64,000 nt of DNA, taken from contig NW_005179363.1 in NCBI RefSeq assembly GCF_000350225.1, positions 104,035 through 168,034 on the forward strand, written 5' to 3'. Source of the DNA: Chondrus crispus. Lineage: Eukaryota; Rhodophyta; Florideophyceae; Gigartinales; Gigartinaceae. Shown in pieces: positions 1 through 11,020 of the stretch. The notes below the pieces were generated by a model. That model searched no databases. It was given only the letters and a program-made list of their open reading frames with translations, and was not told where the DNA came from. Numbering within the stretch: the first letter of the stretch is position 1; each line of letters opens with the position of its first letter. A program made the position numbers and the translations under genes.

Positions 1-390
1 GGAACACACACAGGGAAAAGACAACTGTCTTTGTGATTCGATCCCACGCTACCAGATCACATCACCCGGATGGTCCGCCTATTCGGATCGCGTTTAGAGA
101 CTACAGGGGAGTCAGTACTCCCCCAGTGAGGGAAGCAAGCGAGAAACGGACCTACTGAACTCGCGAGAAGAAAAAGAGCAGGAAAAGGAAAATGAGGAGA
201 AGGATGACGTACGTGTTGGATAAAGAGAAGAAAAATGCATCAAGAGGAGGAAGTTGATAGGAGAAGGAAATGAACTTTATTTTCGGTGGAACGGAGGGAA
301 GTGTCGACGATGAGACGACACTCTCAGAGGACAATGATCCGAACACAGATCGGCAGGACGCTACGATCGGCAATGGGTCAATGGGACATT

Positions 391-2343
391 TCACCCAAGG
401 ATTTTTTTCTTCGGAAGTGAGGCGACAAGCTGCGCCAGTAAGCGCAGGTCAACGAGGGACGCTCCTCGAAGAGCCCCCTCGTTTATTCCGTGAGCACGGA
501 GCAATGTGCGATAGACGCTGGCGGCGCCGTCGTTCTTTTTGATAACATCTGGAGAGGACGGGGAGATCGAACCTCCCCTGGTCGATTGGAATGCGTCGAC
601 GATTGGTGACAAGGGGGCGGCAACCGGAATAGCCGCAGGAGAAGGGGGACGAGCTTGGACGTGCACAGGGGAAGACGGTGCAGGAGGAGCCGAGGGGGTA
701 AGGGACAAAGAATTTCCCTTCCTTTCTGGGGCTGCGCGCACGGACAGACTGTCAGTCCGGCTAGCTGACGAGGGGACCTCTCTCGTCTCGGACAGAGGTT
801 GACACCTGGCCACTGGAGGTGAATGAGATCGCAAAGGGGATTTGACCTCCTCACACCCAGGGGCTCTCGCCACCCTCATCGAAGCATTCACGGGAAGAGT
901 GGGATCGGCCGGATCGACAGGAAGTGAAGTCGGTGAGATCGGTAACACAGGGCGAGAACGCAAAAGCTCTCTGGGACAGAGGTCGCGCTCGCGGGGATCC
1001 GCAAGGAAGACGGGCATTTCAACCGGAACGGGCGTCTGACTCCCATACTGCCGACTCAGACGCGCCTCGTCGCAAGAACATTGCGATCCCGTCCAGGGGT
1101 TAAACCAAGCGTAGTCCCCCGCACCACTATGAGCACGACCAGGAGAGAAGGAGGGGCGTTGCCGGACGAAGGAACGAGAGGAATTTTGACGCGGTATCAA
1201 GTCCCAATCGGCCTCCTCTATTTTATCGAGGAGAGAACGCAGTTCGGTGTCTGCATCAGCACCGCCCAGGGGAACCGAATAATCGAGGCGTCGCATGAGG
1301 CTGATGAGCTGGGGAGGCAAGTACCACAACCTCCAGCAGTCGTAGGTCTCCCACAGGAGGGTCACTGCCACTTTGGTACACCACTCTGTGAGTAAGACTA
1401 CCCAAAGGCCGTGTCGAAGACCACGTAAATACCTTCCGTAATACGTGTACACAGGGCCGAGCTCAGCCCAGAAGCTTTGGCAGACCTCAAATTGGCTCCA
1501 CCACGACGGAATACGTTGATAACGATTCGCGTAATGAGACCTCGCGATATCGCGCGCCTCCAACATCTGGTGGGCCACAAAATAACCCGTGTCAGACCGA
1601 ATACGGCGTTCGAAGCGCACTGTGTGCTGGAAGAAGGGGATGGTACCCCGCTTGATAAGTCGGAAATTAGCCGGAATTATGGCGTTGGTCCACATCATAG
1701 CGTCACCCGAGACGGTCCGTTGGTTGAACCAAAGGCGGTTAGCTTCACGAGGAGGGTTATCGGAGGTCCAGGCCAGCATGTTGTCGAGGTAAGACCGCTC
1801 GCCCTCGGTGCGAAACTGCCACGTGTCACAACCGAATTCCTCAGGGATGAGATCCTGCGTCAATGGCAACTCAAGCCTGTCGCACACAGCGGTCATGAAG
1901 CGAGTCGATAACACCGCACGACCACGAGGCGGACTGTGACACAGGATGAAGGGAGGAATGGCGATGCGAGCCAACCAATCGTAAGACCGAATAGCTTGAA
2001 GGGGGATTTGTCCTGGAAGCATACCGGCGCCATCGGCGAACGAGTAAGCAATGTCATCGAAGGCACACACACCGATCACTGAGAACCATTTAGCGGAAGC
2101 AAAAAGCTCAGGATTAAGGCGCATGGCCTTATCGTGGAGCTCCGACGCAGCAGGGTATCGACGCGAGGACGGAGCGCTAGGACCGGAATCGATGTGGGCA
2201 ACAGGGCCGGCATGTTGGGAATCAGGGGGCAATCGAGGGATGGAAGGAAGACTTAGAGGGTCGTGGGAAGTGGAAGAAAAGTCCACGCCGTAGCGCTTGC
2301 GTTTGGTACCACCACTCGAGTGGCTCGGGGATGAAGGAAACAT
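391..2343 (-). CDS. 650-aa ORF antisense to a gypsy retroelement; function unknown
   Basis: An intact ATG-initiated ORF lies opposite in sense to the LTR that follows it; its ATG is 124 bp from the LTR start. The N-terminus (1-60) is Ser/Pro-rich with a basic KRKR patch (14-17). Residues 60-360 are globular, rich in Trp, Tyr and Arg, with a hydrophobic stretch around 311-331. Residues 380-600 are Pro/Ser-rich and look disordered, and the last 45 residues are Leu/Ala-rich with a KKK end. I recognise no family. A decayed counterpart of the N-terminal part (from RRYP at residue 61) sits antisense at the same place in the complete element (37305-37430), so I infer an element-encoded antisense gene and not a chance shadow ORF. 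A TATA-like GTATAA lies about 80 bp upstream at 2421-2426. The alternative is a captured host gene. Confidence 0.6.
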   Translation of the reverse strand: MFPSSPSHSSGGTKRKRYGVDFSSTSHDPLSLPSIPRLPPDSQHAGPVAHIDSGPSAPSSRRYPAASELHDKAMRLNPELFASAKWFSVIGVCAFDDIAYSFADGAGMLPGQIPLQAIRSYDWLARIAIPPFILCHSPPRGRAVLSTRFMTAVCDRLELPLTQDLIPEEFGCDTWQFRTEGERSYLDNMLAWTSDNPPREANRLWFNQRTVSGDAMMWTNAIIPANFRLIKRGTIPFFQHTVRFERRIRSDTGYFVAHQMLEARDIARSHYANRYQRIPSWWSQFEVCQSFWAELGPVYTYYGRYLRGLRHGLWVVLLTEWCTKVAVTLLWETYDCWRLWYLPPQLISLMRRLDYSVPLGGADADTELRSLLDKIEEADWDLIPRQNSSRSFVRQRPSFSPGRAHSGAGDYAWFNPWTGSQCSCDEARLSRQYGSQTPVPVEMPVFLADPRERDLCPRELLRSRPVLPISPTSLPVDPADPTLPVNASMRVARAPGCEEVKSPLRSHSPPVARCQPLSETREVPSSASRTDSLSVRAAPERKGNSLSLTPSAPPAPSSPVHVQARPPSPAAIPVAAPLSPIVDAFQSTRGGSISPSSPDVIKKNDGAASVYRTLLRAHGINEGALRGASLVDLRLLAQLVASLPKKKILG

Positions 2344-2454
2344 GGGGCCCGTCTTGCTCTTGCACTTTCACCGAATACCGGATGCGGCGGTGCAGGGTTA
2401 TGAGAGAAACGGCGAGGAGATTATACGATGGCGGAGTGGCGTACAAGAGCGCTC

Positions 2455-2466
2455 GGAAGGGGGATA
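2455..2466 (+). other. polypurine tract
   Basis: GGAAGGGGGATA directly precedes the LTR start at 2467. The same tract (AGAAGGGGGATA) precedes the 3' LTR at 37785. In LTR elements this purine run primes plus-strand DNA synthesis. Confidence 0.6.
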
Positions 2467-3456
2467 TGTAGTGCAATACGCACATGAAGAGGGGGTGAAA
2501 AGAAGTGAAAAAGGAAACAAATTGGATACTGTAGTCCGGGTTTTGGGGACACACATGTGCGACGAAGCGCACGATTATTTTGATTATTTAATTTATTTAC
2601 TAATTAGATCTAGAATCTAGAGCCGGGAGCTACTGTAATCGCCCCGGCGGGGCTCTATATATCTTAGCCCTTTGACCGACCAAGTCAATAAACCAACCCG
2701 AGTTGCCAGAGTCTGATATCGCCTTGGTTGAAGTTCGTCTTTTACAAGACATTCCCTTTAACTGTAGATTACTTTATCCTTTGCGCTCGGGGGTTCCCTT
2801 TTCTATCTCTAATTCTACCTATTTTCCCTTATCTTGTGTTAGTGCGATCGGCCTCAGTTGCGACCGAACCGGTGTAGGTGTCTTTGCCATCGGGCGACAC
2901 AGTTGACGTAGCGCTGCTACTGTGACCCATTTTCCGACGGAGACTGCTGCAACGACGTCTCCCTCGAAGGGCTTCGTCGCGTTACAAGCCATTGTTGGTG
3001 CCATCGGCCTCGGTTGCGACCGAACCGGTGTCGGTGTTTCGAGCCATCGGGCGGCACAGTTGACGTAGCGCTGTTACTTTTATTTCATCCCGTCGGGCTG
3101 CGTTGCGACGCCCGCGTCGAAGGCCTTGTCGCGTTACAAGGTGTCGAAGAAGCTCAACGAGCATTGGCCTTACAACCCAGTGGAACCGGGGTACATAAGT
3201 ACGCGCCCCACTCCACACTCGTCGAGCAGTTCTCTTCGCAAGTCTCTACCACATCGATCCCGGGCCGGGCTATTTCTCTGTGCCCCCCCTTATCAGGGAT
3301 CTGAGCTACTACGAGTCGCAAGCTCGTTTAAACGGAGAAGTGAGAGTCGGACACTCCGTAGCGCTGTGCCATCGGCAGTTCTTCTTTTTGTTGCTGTTGT
3401 TGTTTTTGCTGGACCATCGGACCACGGTCTCTGCCTGACAGGCGCATTGCACTACA
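2467..3456 (+). repeat. LTR family A, copy A1 (3' LTR)
   Basis: It is 990 bp long, beginning TGTAGTGCAAT and ending ATTGCACTACA, an 11-bp inverted terminal pair typical of the family. Inside are the family landmarks: GACACACATGTG, an AT-rich block, GAGCTACTGTA, a TATATA motif and an ATCGGGC..ACA repeat block. It is more diverged than the copies at 25097 and 37785. The 5-bp downstream flank is CCAGG; the upstream partner is outside the window. Confidence 0.85.
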
Positions 3457-5550
3457 CCAGGATTCCCCGAAGTCAACAAGAAAAGGCAACACGAAAAAAA
3501 AACTACTCTCGCTCAAGCGAGGAAGACACCGAGCCCCGGAAATAACCCGTAGTCCCTCGGCTGACTTTTAGTTCTGCCTGGAACGTGCAGTCTGAAGGAG
3601 GGGCCCGGAACCCGAAGTACGTGTTACGCGCGCAAGATAACTCACTGAAGAAAAGCCTCGAGCACGAAACAAGCAAAAACGCTCAAGACGATCCAGTGAC
3701 ATTTCTTTATTTGATCTAGACGTGCACCACATACCTCGATAAGACTCCGCGACGTAAGCTATTAAGATGCTAGCTCTGCCCTCCTCGATGATACGTGTTC
3801 CTATATTGCCCAGCAGTACCTTCACGTGTCACGTACTGGTCAAGTATACTAGGATAACGAGCGAACGAGTCGCAAATACCCGCACTCTCATAAGAACCGT
3901 GAATTCGAGAACGAGACGCATAAGGGCCGGGGATTTGTGCACGAGAAGCCATTGCAGACGCGCCCGCGCCGACCCCGACAATGCTCCCTCGACACCCGTG
4001 CAATAGTGAATTAGTTGCGCGTCCCGTCTCCCCGTGTTGACCAAGTCATCCCACGAAAACGAGTCGGACTTCGTCGGATACTGGGACCTGCCATTCCACA
4101 AGTCTTCGTGAATTAGACCCCCATTCGTGTCGGGGGTCCCAAGCAGGCCTCCAGGTTCTTGAACTTCCACGACTCGAACACTCGTCTCCGTGTTTTAAAG
4201 GATTTTTCCACAAAGCGCGCGAGCCCAAGGATCCTCAGCTTCTCCTACACCGGCCTCGCGATCTTCTACCACGCCCACAGATGCAAGCGCGTCGACGCCA
4301 GCAACCGGTGCGGCACCGAGGTGTGCCGGACCGGTATGCCCAAGGTTCGTCACCTCCCCTTTCGCGCCTGACACGACCGCGACTTCGACACCCGTCAGAC
4401 CTTCTTCACCTTGCTCTGTTGTGCGTCTCGACGAGCTCACGCCTGCCCGACTGCCTCGAACCATGATTCACACCGTGCCACAAGACCTGGCTCACGAACC
4501 ACGCTCGCTCGTTTTTCGTGATAATAGCGCGATGCCGAGGGTGGCGCCACGCTTATCGCACGAACACCGGCGTCCCTTATATGTAAAAGGCGTACAGGGC
4601 GTTGCCTCACCACAAAACGAAAAAACTCATCAAGACCTTTTGTCGCGCGACAAGATTTTTTTATCATACACAATATTTCAGGAAAAAATTGTTTTCGCCG
4701 GAAATCTGACACATCGAGAAAAAACACGTGACACAGAGGGCCACAACATGTCGTGCACAAATTCCGCGTTCATAATCACGCCATCTACCGTTCTATCACG
4801 AGCTGGCACTGTATTAACCTGTATAAACCCGTGCCACTGTTGTACCCTTTTTCGCGTTACTCGTGTACAGGTGTATCTAGATAACTCAAGTACCCCGACG
4901 TACAGTACCAAGCCCATTCACACCAGCGTTGCTCGCTTTCGACACGCGCACACGTGGACCTACTACCGCCCTTGTACACGTGTGTACTATGACGCGGCCT
5001 CGTGAGCTCTAGCCCTTACATCTCAACCGCGATCTAGTACAGTATATAATGTCGTTGGCGCTTGCGCCGGGTGGGTTTGAGGACAAGCAACCAAGGACCA
5101 AGGACGGGACTCTCGTTCTTGGTTTTGCGCAGAACACTCGAGTAACTTCTTCTCGTTCACGCTCTCTCGTTTTTCTCGCTCGCGCCCTAGGACTCTCGTG
5201 TCCACGTCGGGTGTTGCCTCCCCGCTCGCGCGCACGGTTCTCTGGCCGCGTGCTAGCCCCGCTGGGTCGAGAGCACCGCGTCGTTCGCTTCTAGTTTCCG
5301 TGGTTCGGGAGCACACCCGGGTTCTACAGTCTCCCGAAAGCCTCTACCACTTCCCCCCAGCTACTTAGTACACGACCCACGAACGACCCTTCTTTTAGCA
5401 CGTGACCACGTTTCGCGTTCTACTACACTAGTCGAAGCCAACCCGGCACTTACGTACTTTCAAAGGGAGGGTGCACGGTAAAAAATCCAAAAAACCTGAC
5501 GTGGATGATAACGGGGCGAGGTGCGGGGAAGTGTCACAGCAGCTCCACGG
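3457..5550. other. 2.1 kb without a recognisable gene
   Basis: Open frames occur on both strands (for example 4421-5005 forward), but none has recognisable motifs and several overlap in antisense. The stretch 4860-5050 contains CACGTG and TACACGTGT motifs and a TATATAA at 5042-5048, a composition like the LTR U3 regions elsewhere. I found no paired TG..CA ends with a target duplication, so I do not call an LTR. Confidence 0.4.
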
Positions 5551-6590
5551 TCATATGTAATTGGTGGGTATGTACACCTTGGGATTCACAGTATGAACAG
5601 GAAGGGCAATAACAATAATATTGTTATTCCTCATAAGTTGTAAAGCCTCAAACGACTTATGAGCACCGTACCCATCTAGGGTCCAAATAATTTTGCCATG
5701 ACGAGCATGAACTGCCTCAGTAGCTGTTACAAACCATTCCGAAAAGGCATTAAAATTTTCGGTATCCATGCCTGCGGGATCCCGGTAGGCGACGCGAGCG
5801 TTGAGCGGGAGGTAGCAAGCAGGGGTCTGGCGTGTTCCGTCGGGACGCACGCACCACCTCGACCGCTTTCCAGGCAAAATTGCGACATGATTGTACACGC
5901 TGCCGTCAGCTGACACAATCGGCATAACTGTAACGTGGTATGCGTTCTGCGACCACTTCAATTCCCTGGCATTAGAACGCCCTTTCTTCTCCCCAATTGC
6001 CTTAGCCCTCGCACGGTGTGCGGTCCTGGTCTAAAACCCCGATTCATCGAGATGAAATATCTGGGCTCCATGCGTGTTACGTTATTCCCTATATACTTGA
6101 TGTAAGCGAGCGGAGTGGCCCGCGAGATTGGGCACGGACATTGCAACGGAGCGGTCGTGTTCCAACATGCAACGACGTTTCAATGCCAGGTGTGGGTGGC
6201 GGTGAAAACCCCCCGGAAGAAGTCCGTCGCTTGGTCGGAGACCTTTGAATGGTATGGCCTGTTGACGATGCGGGGCAGATTTGGACAGTAGTGTTGAATC
6301 AAATCTTTCAGAGATTCTCGCGAAAGCGGGGTCCTATTCCGCGCGTACTCAATAGCGGAATCTGAAATACTTTGTTCGTCCTCGCCAGTGAGGGCTTTCC
6401 GATGCCCTGGACGGATAGCCGAAGGGAGGAGAATGTGGTAGTATAGGCGGAAGGTGGACCACGGGATGTGAAAAACGCGGGAAGCACTGCGAAGGGAATG
6501 TTTTATGTCGATGACAGCTCGTTTCGCGTTGGTGAGGCCGGTCGTCTTCTCGAGCTTCGAAAGATGGCGAAAATGTTGGGGGATCACCAT
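5551..6590 (-). pseudogene. pogo/Tigger-like DDE transposase relic
   Basis: Reading from ATG 6590, the N-terminal part has a Psq/CENP-B-like DNA-binding region (helices around TTGLTNAKRAV and RVFHIPWSTFRLYYHI). After a frameshift between 6180 and 6060 the DDE core follows: the first Asp in LDESGF (Asp codon 6048-6046), an in-frame TAG at 6033-6031 directly after it, then KAIGEKKGRSNAREL and KWSQNAYHVTVM. The second Asp is in WTLDGYGAHKSFEAL. The reading stops shortly after ALPVHT, so the third catalytic residue is missing. Members of this family are cut-and-paste transposases with a DDE/D nuclease. The copy is truncated, frameshifted and carries a nonsense codon, so it is inactive. Confidence 0.8.
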
Positions 6591-7733
6591 GTTGAAATAT
6601 GGGATGGTGTGTGGGACGGTTACTCTGACGTCTCATGGAGGAAGTATATGGGATAAGTGGGACGGGTGGGCTTGGAAATATAGTTCTCGGGATGGGGGCA
6701 TGCTTTTCGGTCAATGTTGAGACGGGAAATTCAAATATCGCACTGCATGCTATTGCCGCTCAATACGTTTGGAGTTGTGGTCCAATTACTCAACAGCACT
6801 TATCATAAGGCTCAAGTCTCACAAATTATATTAATAAATCTGATTATAATTTCATCAATGGTTAAGAATTTCTATGCCCGACGATACATAGGCGCGCTTT
6901 CCTGCAAGCCAGCGAACCCGCAGTACCACCATTTCATTTTTTTGCTAACCCCATATTCAGTGTAAGCAAAATGCTTTCATATTCGGTGGCCACAAACCTC
7001 CTATTCTATATATGTGCTCACTTCGTGCGCTACCTATCCAAGTGCCTCTCCCCATCTCCAAGCCCTAGTTAGTTAACCCTGCCCACCCCGCACCTGTACA
7101 CGCTCCCATCCTGCTGGCCTCCACAACCCTCTCGCCTCCCCTGCTACAAACGTCGTCCCCTCGACCAGTACGAGCCCATTTATCGCTCTACCCGCTCCCA
7201 CGAACGCATTAACCAACCACATCCCGAGTAAATTAAGTGCGTGCTCGAGCCAATCTCCAAAACATCAATCGAACCGCAGCTGCGCCCCCTCCATTCTCCG
7301 ATCTGCTCGCATTCTCTGCACGGCCCTCTGTATCCACACCTGTGAGGGCGCACCCTTCTTCTGCTGAAAACTCATTCATCACTCCCGCCCCCATGCCGAC
7401 CTGTAAACTCGTAATGCAATCTCCCCCCTCTTTTCCTCGGTGTCAGTCTGAGTACGTCTTCGGAGCTCGTGACCATCACACGTGAACATTTGTCAGAAGG
7501 ATCACCGAATACAATGGCAAAAGCAAAATTGCCACACCTGACATCATAAGTTCTCTTGGAGTCTTTTCATTCGACAAAAGAGGCCGAACATAAGACCTAG
7601 ATATTGGGAAGTTTGAAGGAGATCGGTGATACTTCTGAGTACCTCGTGGATCCTAAATATGGAACTGATCTAAAGGACGCATATTATTTTTATACTAGAA
7701 ACCCGTTCTAGTCCATCGCCAGATACATCAAAC
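6591..7733. other. 1.1 kb with no recognisable feature
   Basis: AT-rich around 6720-6960 and pyrimidine-rich around 7020-7450. Short open frames only, without motifs. No paired repeats seen. Confidence 0.4.
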
Positions 7734-8617
7734 TTGGAAGTGCTTTTATCATCGTGTGAAATAAGACACAAAAAGATGTCATTTGTTTCTAATCTACTAC
7801 GTGTCGTTAGATCTGAGCTTTCTAACGGCTGTCCATTGAGTGCGATTTATTCAGAAAGGCATGGGGACTGGGGGTTTGAATCGTTTCACAAATTGTCGGT
7901 GACGACGAAGAACTTGGAGCCAAAACCCTAATGGGATATTACTTTCTCGACGTCAGTGCAGCCATCGATTGCGAAAAAACCCAAGCCCCTCACAAGGTAG
8001 CTGTGTCCGAATTTGCGCGTGCGTTCTCCACCTCGGAATTTGCACGTCTGTTTGTAATGATTTCTAAGGAAGATGCTGCCAGGAAAGCTTTTCAGAGTTC
8101 GGTCTTGGAAATGACGATGAAGCAACTAGATCGCGGGTATAATCTGGATGCATTTTGGTCCTACAATATTGCCGTACTATTTAATGATCCTTATTTTCCC
8201 TGTATAATCATTTATAGGTATTATTGAGGGAGTTGATATCACCGAACCACCCTCAACGAAATGCGACGGCTCATATTTAAAGCGACAGTATCAGGCTGCT
8301 CAAAAATGTTTTTGGTGGCATACCATAATTGGTCCAAATCGGAACAGAAATACCCTGACACCTTCTTTAAATTCACATTTCTACGAAGAGACGAGACTAT
8401 CACGCCCGACGGAGATAAAGCGAAATTTGTATTTCACGTATTGCGATGTAGCTCAAAGGTTTTGGATTGGTCTTTAATGGATTGGATCTATCGTAGAATT
8501 GAAGGATCCAACAGTAGAGGCTTTGAGAATGGTGCTGGAGTGTATTCTGTAGAGCCAAGGCGGAAGCGAAGACGATCAAATTCAGCCAGTCAGAGCGAAA
8601 CGATATCGAGAGTATGA
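7734..8617 (+). pseudogene. decayed coding sequence, not identified
   Basis: Three stretches look protein-coding but are broken. The first (7931-8227) contains TQAPHKVAVSEFARAF and KEDAARKAFQSSVLEM. The next (8217-8552, a different frame) reads CDGSYLKRQYQAAQKC, IKRNLYFTYCDVAQRF and VELKDPTVEALRMVLE, interrupted by TAA at 8475-8477. An overlapping frame at 8261-8617 is fully open and ends in a basic PRRKRRRSN. The 8217-8552 reading has the more protein-like composition, but I cannot decide between the two. I recognise no family. It may be a dead transposon gene or a host gene with short introns. Confidence 0.35.
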
Positions 8618-9369
8618 AAGAAATTGTCAGTTGCACTGCGACGGAGTGGTCAAGCAGTGTTGCTGGTTATTGGGATTTCGAGCAAGGAAAAATTGTTTAA
8701 CCTGACGATAATGTAGATAAAACCATTTTTCATGTGAAAAACTCCGGGAGCTGACAAAAGCGCCCTCCGAAGCGGAGTAAACGAGCAAGAGTGGCCCGGG
8801 ATACACGCAGGAAATGTGTAAACGATATATGTGCAGGTTCTGGTGAAGTTCAGGGACTTTCACGAGTTGCAAACACACTTGTGACCTTGCACTTGCACGC
8901 CATTCCCCCGCCTCATCCGCTGCAGCAGCGTCTGCAAAACCACCGCGCAGCCTTCCACGCCCCCATCCATTCTGCCCATATCCCCGTCCCTCTGATGCAT
9001 GTCAGCCGCCAATTGCTTGTCGATTCTTACTGCATTACCCTCTTACCTCTTGCACCCCGCCGCCGACGCCCCCACTCCGTGGGGTAATGCCCGGACATCA
9101 TGTCGACGGCCAAGCTCATCCTCGGTGGTGAGGACGCGCGCGGCATCATCATTGGCTGCGGCCCCTACGTCAGGCGCGTCGGCTCTGCAAGCGATGACTC
9201 CGTGCTCCCATCATGTAGACCGCCATCTGCATGCCTCGCGCCCGTACTGCGGCGCCTCCGCAGCCCGCGCCCGACACTGACGTCGCCATGACCGAGGTCG
9301 CCGCGCCGCCGCCGAAGTCGCAGCCCTGCCCGGCTTCTTGCCTTCTTGAAACGCGTCGCTATTCAGCAC
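8618..9369. other. 750 bp with no recognisable feature
   Basis: Pyrimidine-rich from 8880 and GC-rich from 9040. The open frames are short and low in complexity. Nothing I can support. Confidence 0.35.
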
Positions 9370-9501
9370 CTACAAAATTCAATAAAAACGCCGCCGGCTC
9401 TCCGACTGCGCGCGCGCGTTTCGCGCCCTACGCTCCAAGTACCGCACGAACTGCACTGCTAGGCTGGTCTGGCGGGCAGGCCGGCACGGCGCCGGGATCT
9501 G

Positions 9502-10171
9502 TGTAGTATAACCCCCCTGGGGGCTTTAATTTAGATTAGATCAGGATGAGATCAGCTACTGTAGAGCTCGATGCTCTGCAGCGCCACCGCGCGTGTCCAC
9601 GGTTACCTCACGTGTACAGGAGCGCACGCATACACGTGAACACGTGTACCACGCGCGTTTGCGGCGTGCATGCCCACGTGTACTATGGGCGACGCACACG
9701 TGTACTGCCAGCCCCGGCGGCTGACAGCGATACAGTGCAGGCCGACCAGCACTGCTGTAGTGTTATGATAGATTGTTTTGTATATTAAATATGGGCGGAC
9801 CGACGGCGGAGGGGGATGACAAGCACGGACTTGTCAAGGACCCTCCACCTGGGTCCTGCCGCATATTCTGAGGCAACTTCCGTTAGTTACCTTAGAGCGA
9901 ACCGAGAGCGGGTAGAGGACGCGCGAGCACACGAGTGAGCTTAGATCCGCCTCCGCCCGCCAGCGCTGGTGAGTCACTCAGCGCTGCTCAGGGGCGTCGA
10001 GGCGTAGATCGGCCCACGCGTGCGCGCTTCCTCCCCGTTCCCGCTCTACCACGCTTACCAGGCCCGAGCCTCGGTGTCGTTAGCTGGCCGCGCTTCCCCC
10101 GTCTCCTCGACCGATCGGGTCTTCACCGAACTGGGCATACACCTCCCTCGGTTAGGGGTGTTTATGCTACA
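9502..10171 (+). repeat. solo LTR family B, copy B1
   Basis: 670 bp, starting TGTAGTATAAC and ending GTTTATGCTACA, flanked by ATCTG (left) and ATCCG (right), a 5-bp target duplication with one change. There is no internal element sequence on either side, so this is a solo LTR left by LTR-LTR recombination. The U3 part (9605-9705) has several CACGTGT/ACACGTG boxes. It shares GAGATCAGCTACTGTAGAGC and the CGTCGAGGCGTAGATCG block with copies B2 and B3. Confidence 0.8.
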
Positions 10172-10440
10172 ATCCGCAGCGCTCGCCCGCTCACCTTGTA
10201 CTTGCCCAGCTCCACCGCGGGCTTCGCCTTCTCGATCCCCCGCTCCATGAATGCCGTGGGGTGTTGCATCTCGTGCCACACGCGCAGGTTCCGCACGCAG
10301 TCGTCAGTGATCCGCAGCGAAGGTGGAGCTTCCCGTCCCGCATGATCGTTCGCGCCAGCTTCGATATCGCGACACTGCTCCCGTGGAGCGACATCGTGCG
10401 AGCCGCAGAGAGAGAGGGTCGTTGGGGACCGCTACAGTAT

Positions 10441-11020
10441 TGTAGTATACTTGCGCGGAGGCGACGGCGCCAACGCCGCCGCTCCGGCGTACAGTGATCT
10501 CGGGATTAAGCGCGAGCACAACCGTAAGGATTTGTATTTAAAGATGGCGGCCAGTGCGGAGAACAGTAATACTCCGCCGGATACATGTGCACGATCCGAA
10601 CGGTGGGTCTTTAGTAATTAGTATTTAACGGCACAATTTAGCCAATTCAGTACAGTAGCTGGTGTACATTAGGCAACAGCTACTGTAGGGGGACAGGTGT
10701 CCGGGCGTCTCTCTGAGGGGTTAAGACCTTGGCACCAGCCCCGTTCCAGTAAACCGGATGCAGACTCGCCTCCCTTCGTTCTACGGCTCCAAGCTATCAC
10801 GGAACTCGGCTTCCCTTAGCGCTCGTGCGTCTAACACGTGACCGGCCGTCCAGTTATACCACCTCCGACCGGCCGAGCGTCATCGGCCACGTGTGCCTTC
10901 CCTCTTTTCGAGTCCATTCGTAAAGTTTGCGTTCGCGCGTGGGTAACCCAGCGGCGCTCGCTCCCTTGCCCCTAACCCCCCTCGTTTCCGAGTGGTTGGG
11001 ACCAGGATAGTTATACCACA
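10441..11020 (+). repeat. solo LTR family C
   Basis: 580 bp, beginning TGTAGTATAC and ending GTTATACCACA, flanked by AGTAT and GGTAT (5-bp target duplication, one mismatch). The termini resemble family B, but the body does not obviously align to it. It contains two CTACTGTA-type motifs and CACGTG boxes. No internal element sequence adjoins it. Only this one copy is in the window. Confidence 0.6.

Larger units (their letters stand above)
1..3456 (+). mobile_element. 3' end of a Ty3/gypsy-type LTR element, cut by the window edge
   Basis: The 3' LTR (2467-3456) is preceded by a polypurine tract and by internal sequence running off the left edge of the window. The junction GCTCGGAAGGGGGATA then TGTAGTGCAAT is almost the same as at the 3' LTR of the complete gypsy element at 37785, so this is a member of the same family, not a solo LTR. 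The internal part contains no sense gag or pol here; instead it carries a 650-codon ORF on the opposite strand. Family assignment is from visible LTR and polypurine-tract similarity; the rest of the element is outside the window. Confidence 0.7.

Noticed and set aside
4421..5005. 194-aa forward ORF
   Set aside because: No recognisable motif, overlapping antisense frames, and it shares TACACGTGT and CACGTG motifs with LTR-type DNA; more likely decayed repeat sequence.
8174..8217. 44-nt intron linking the 7931 and 8217 frames
   Set aside because: The joined frame meets a stop 20 codons later; no support for this splice.
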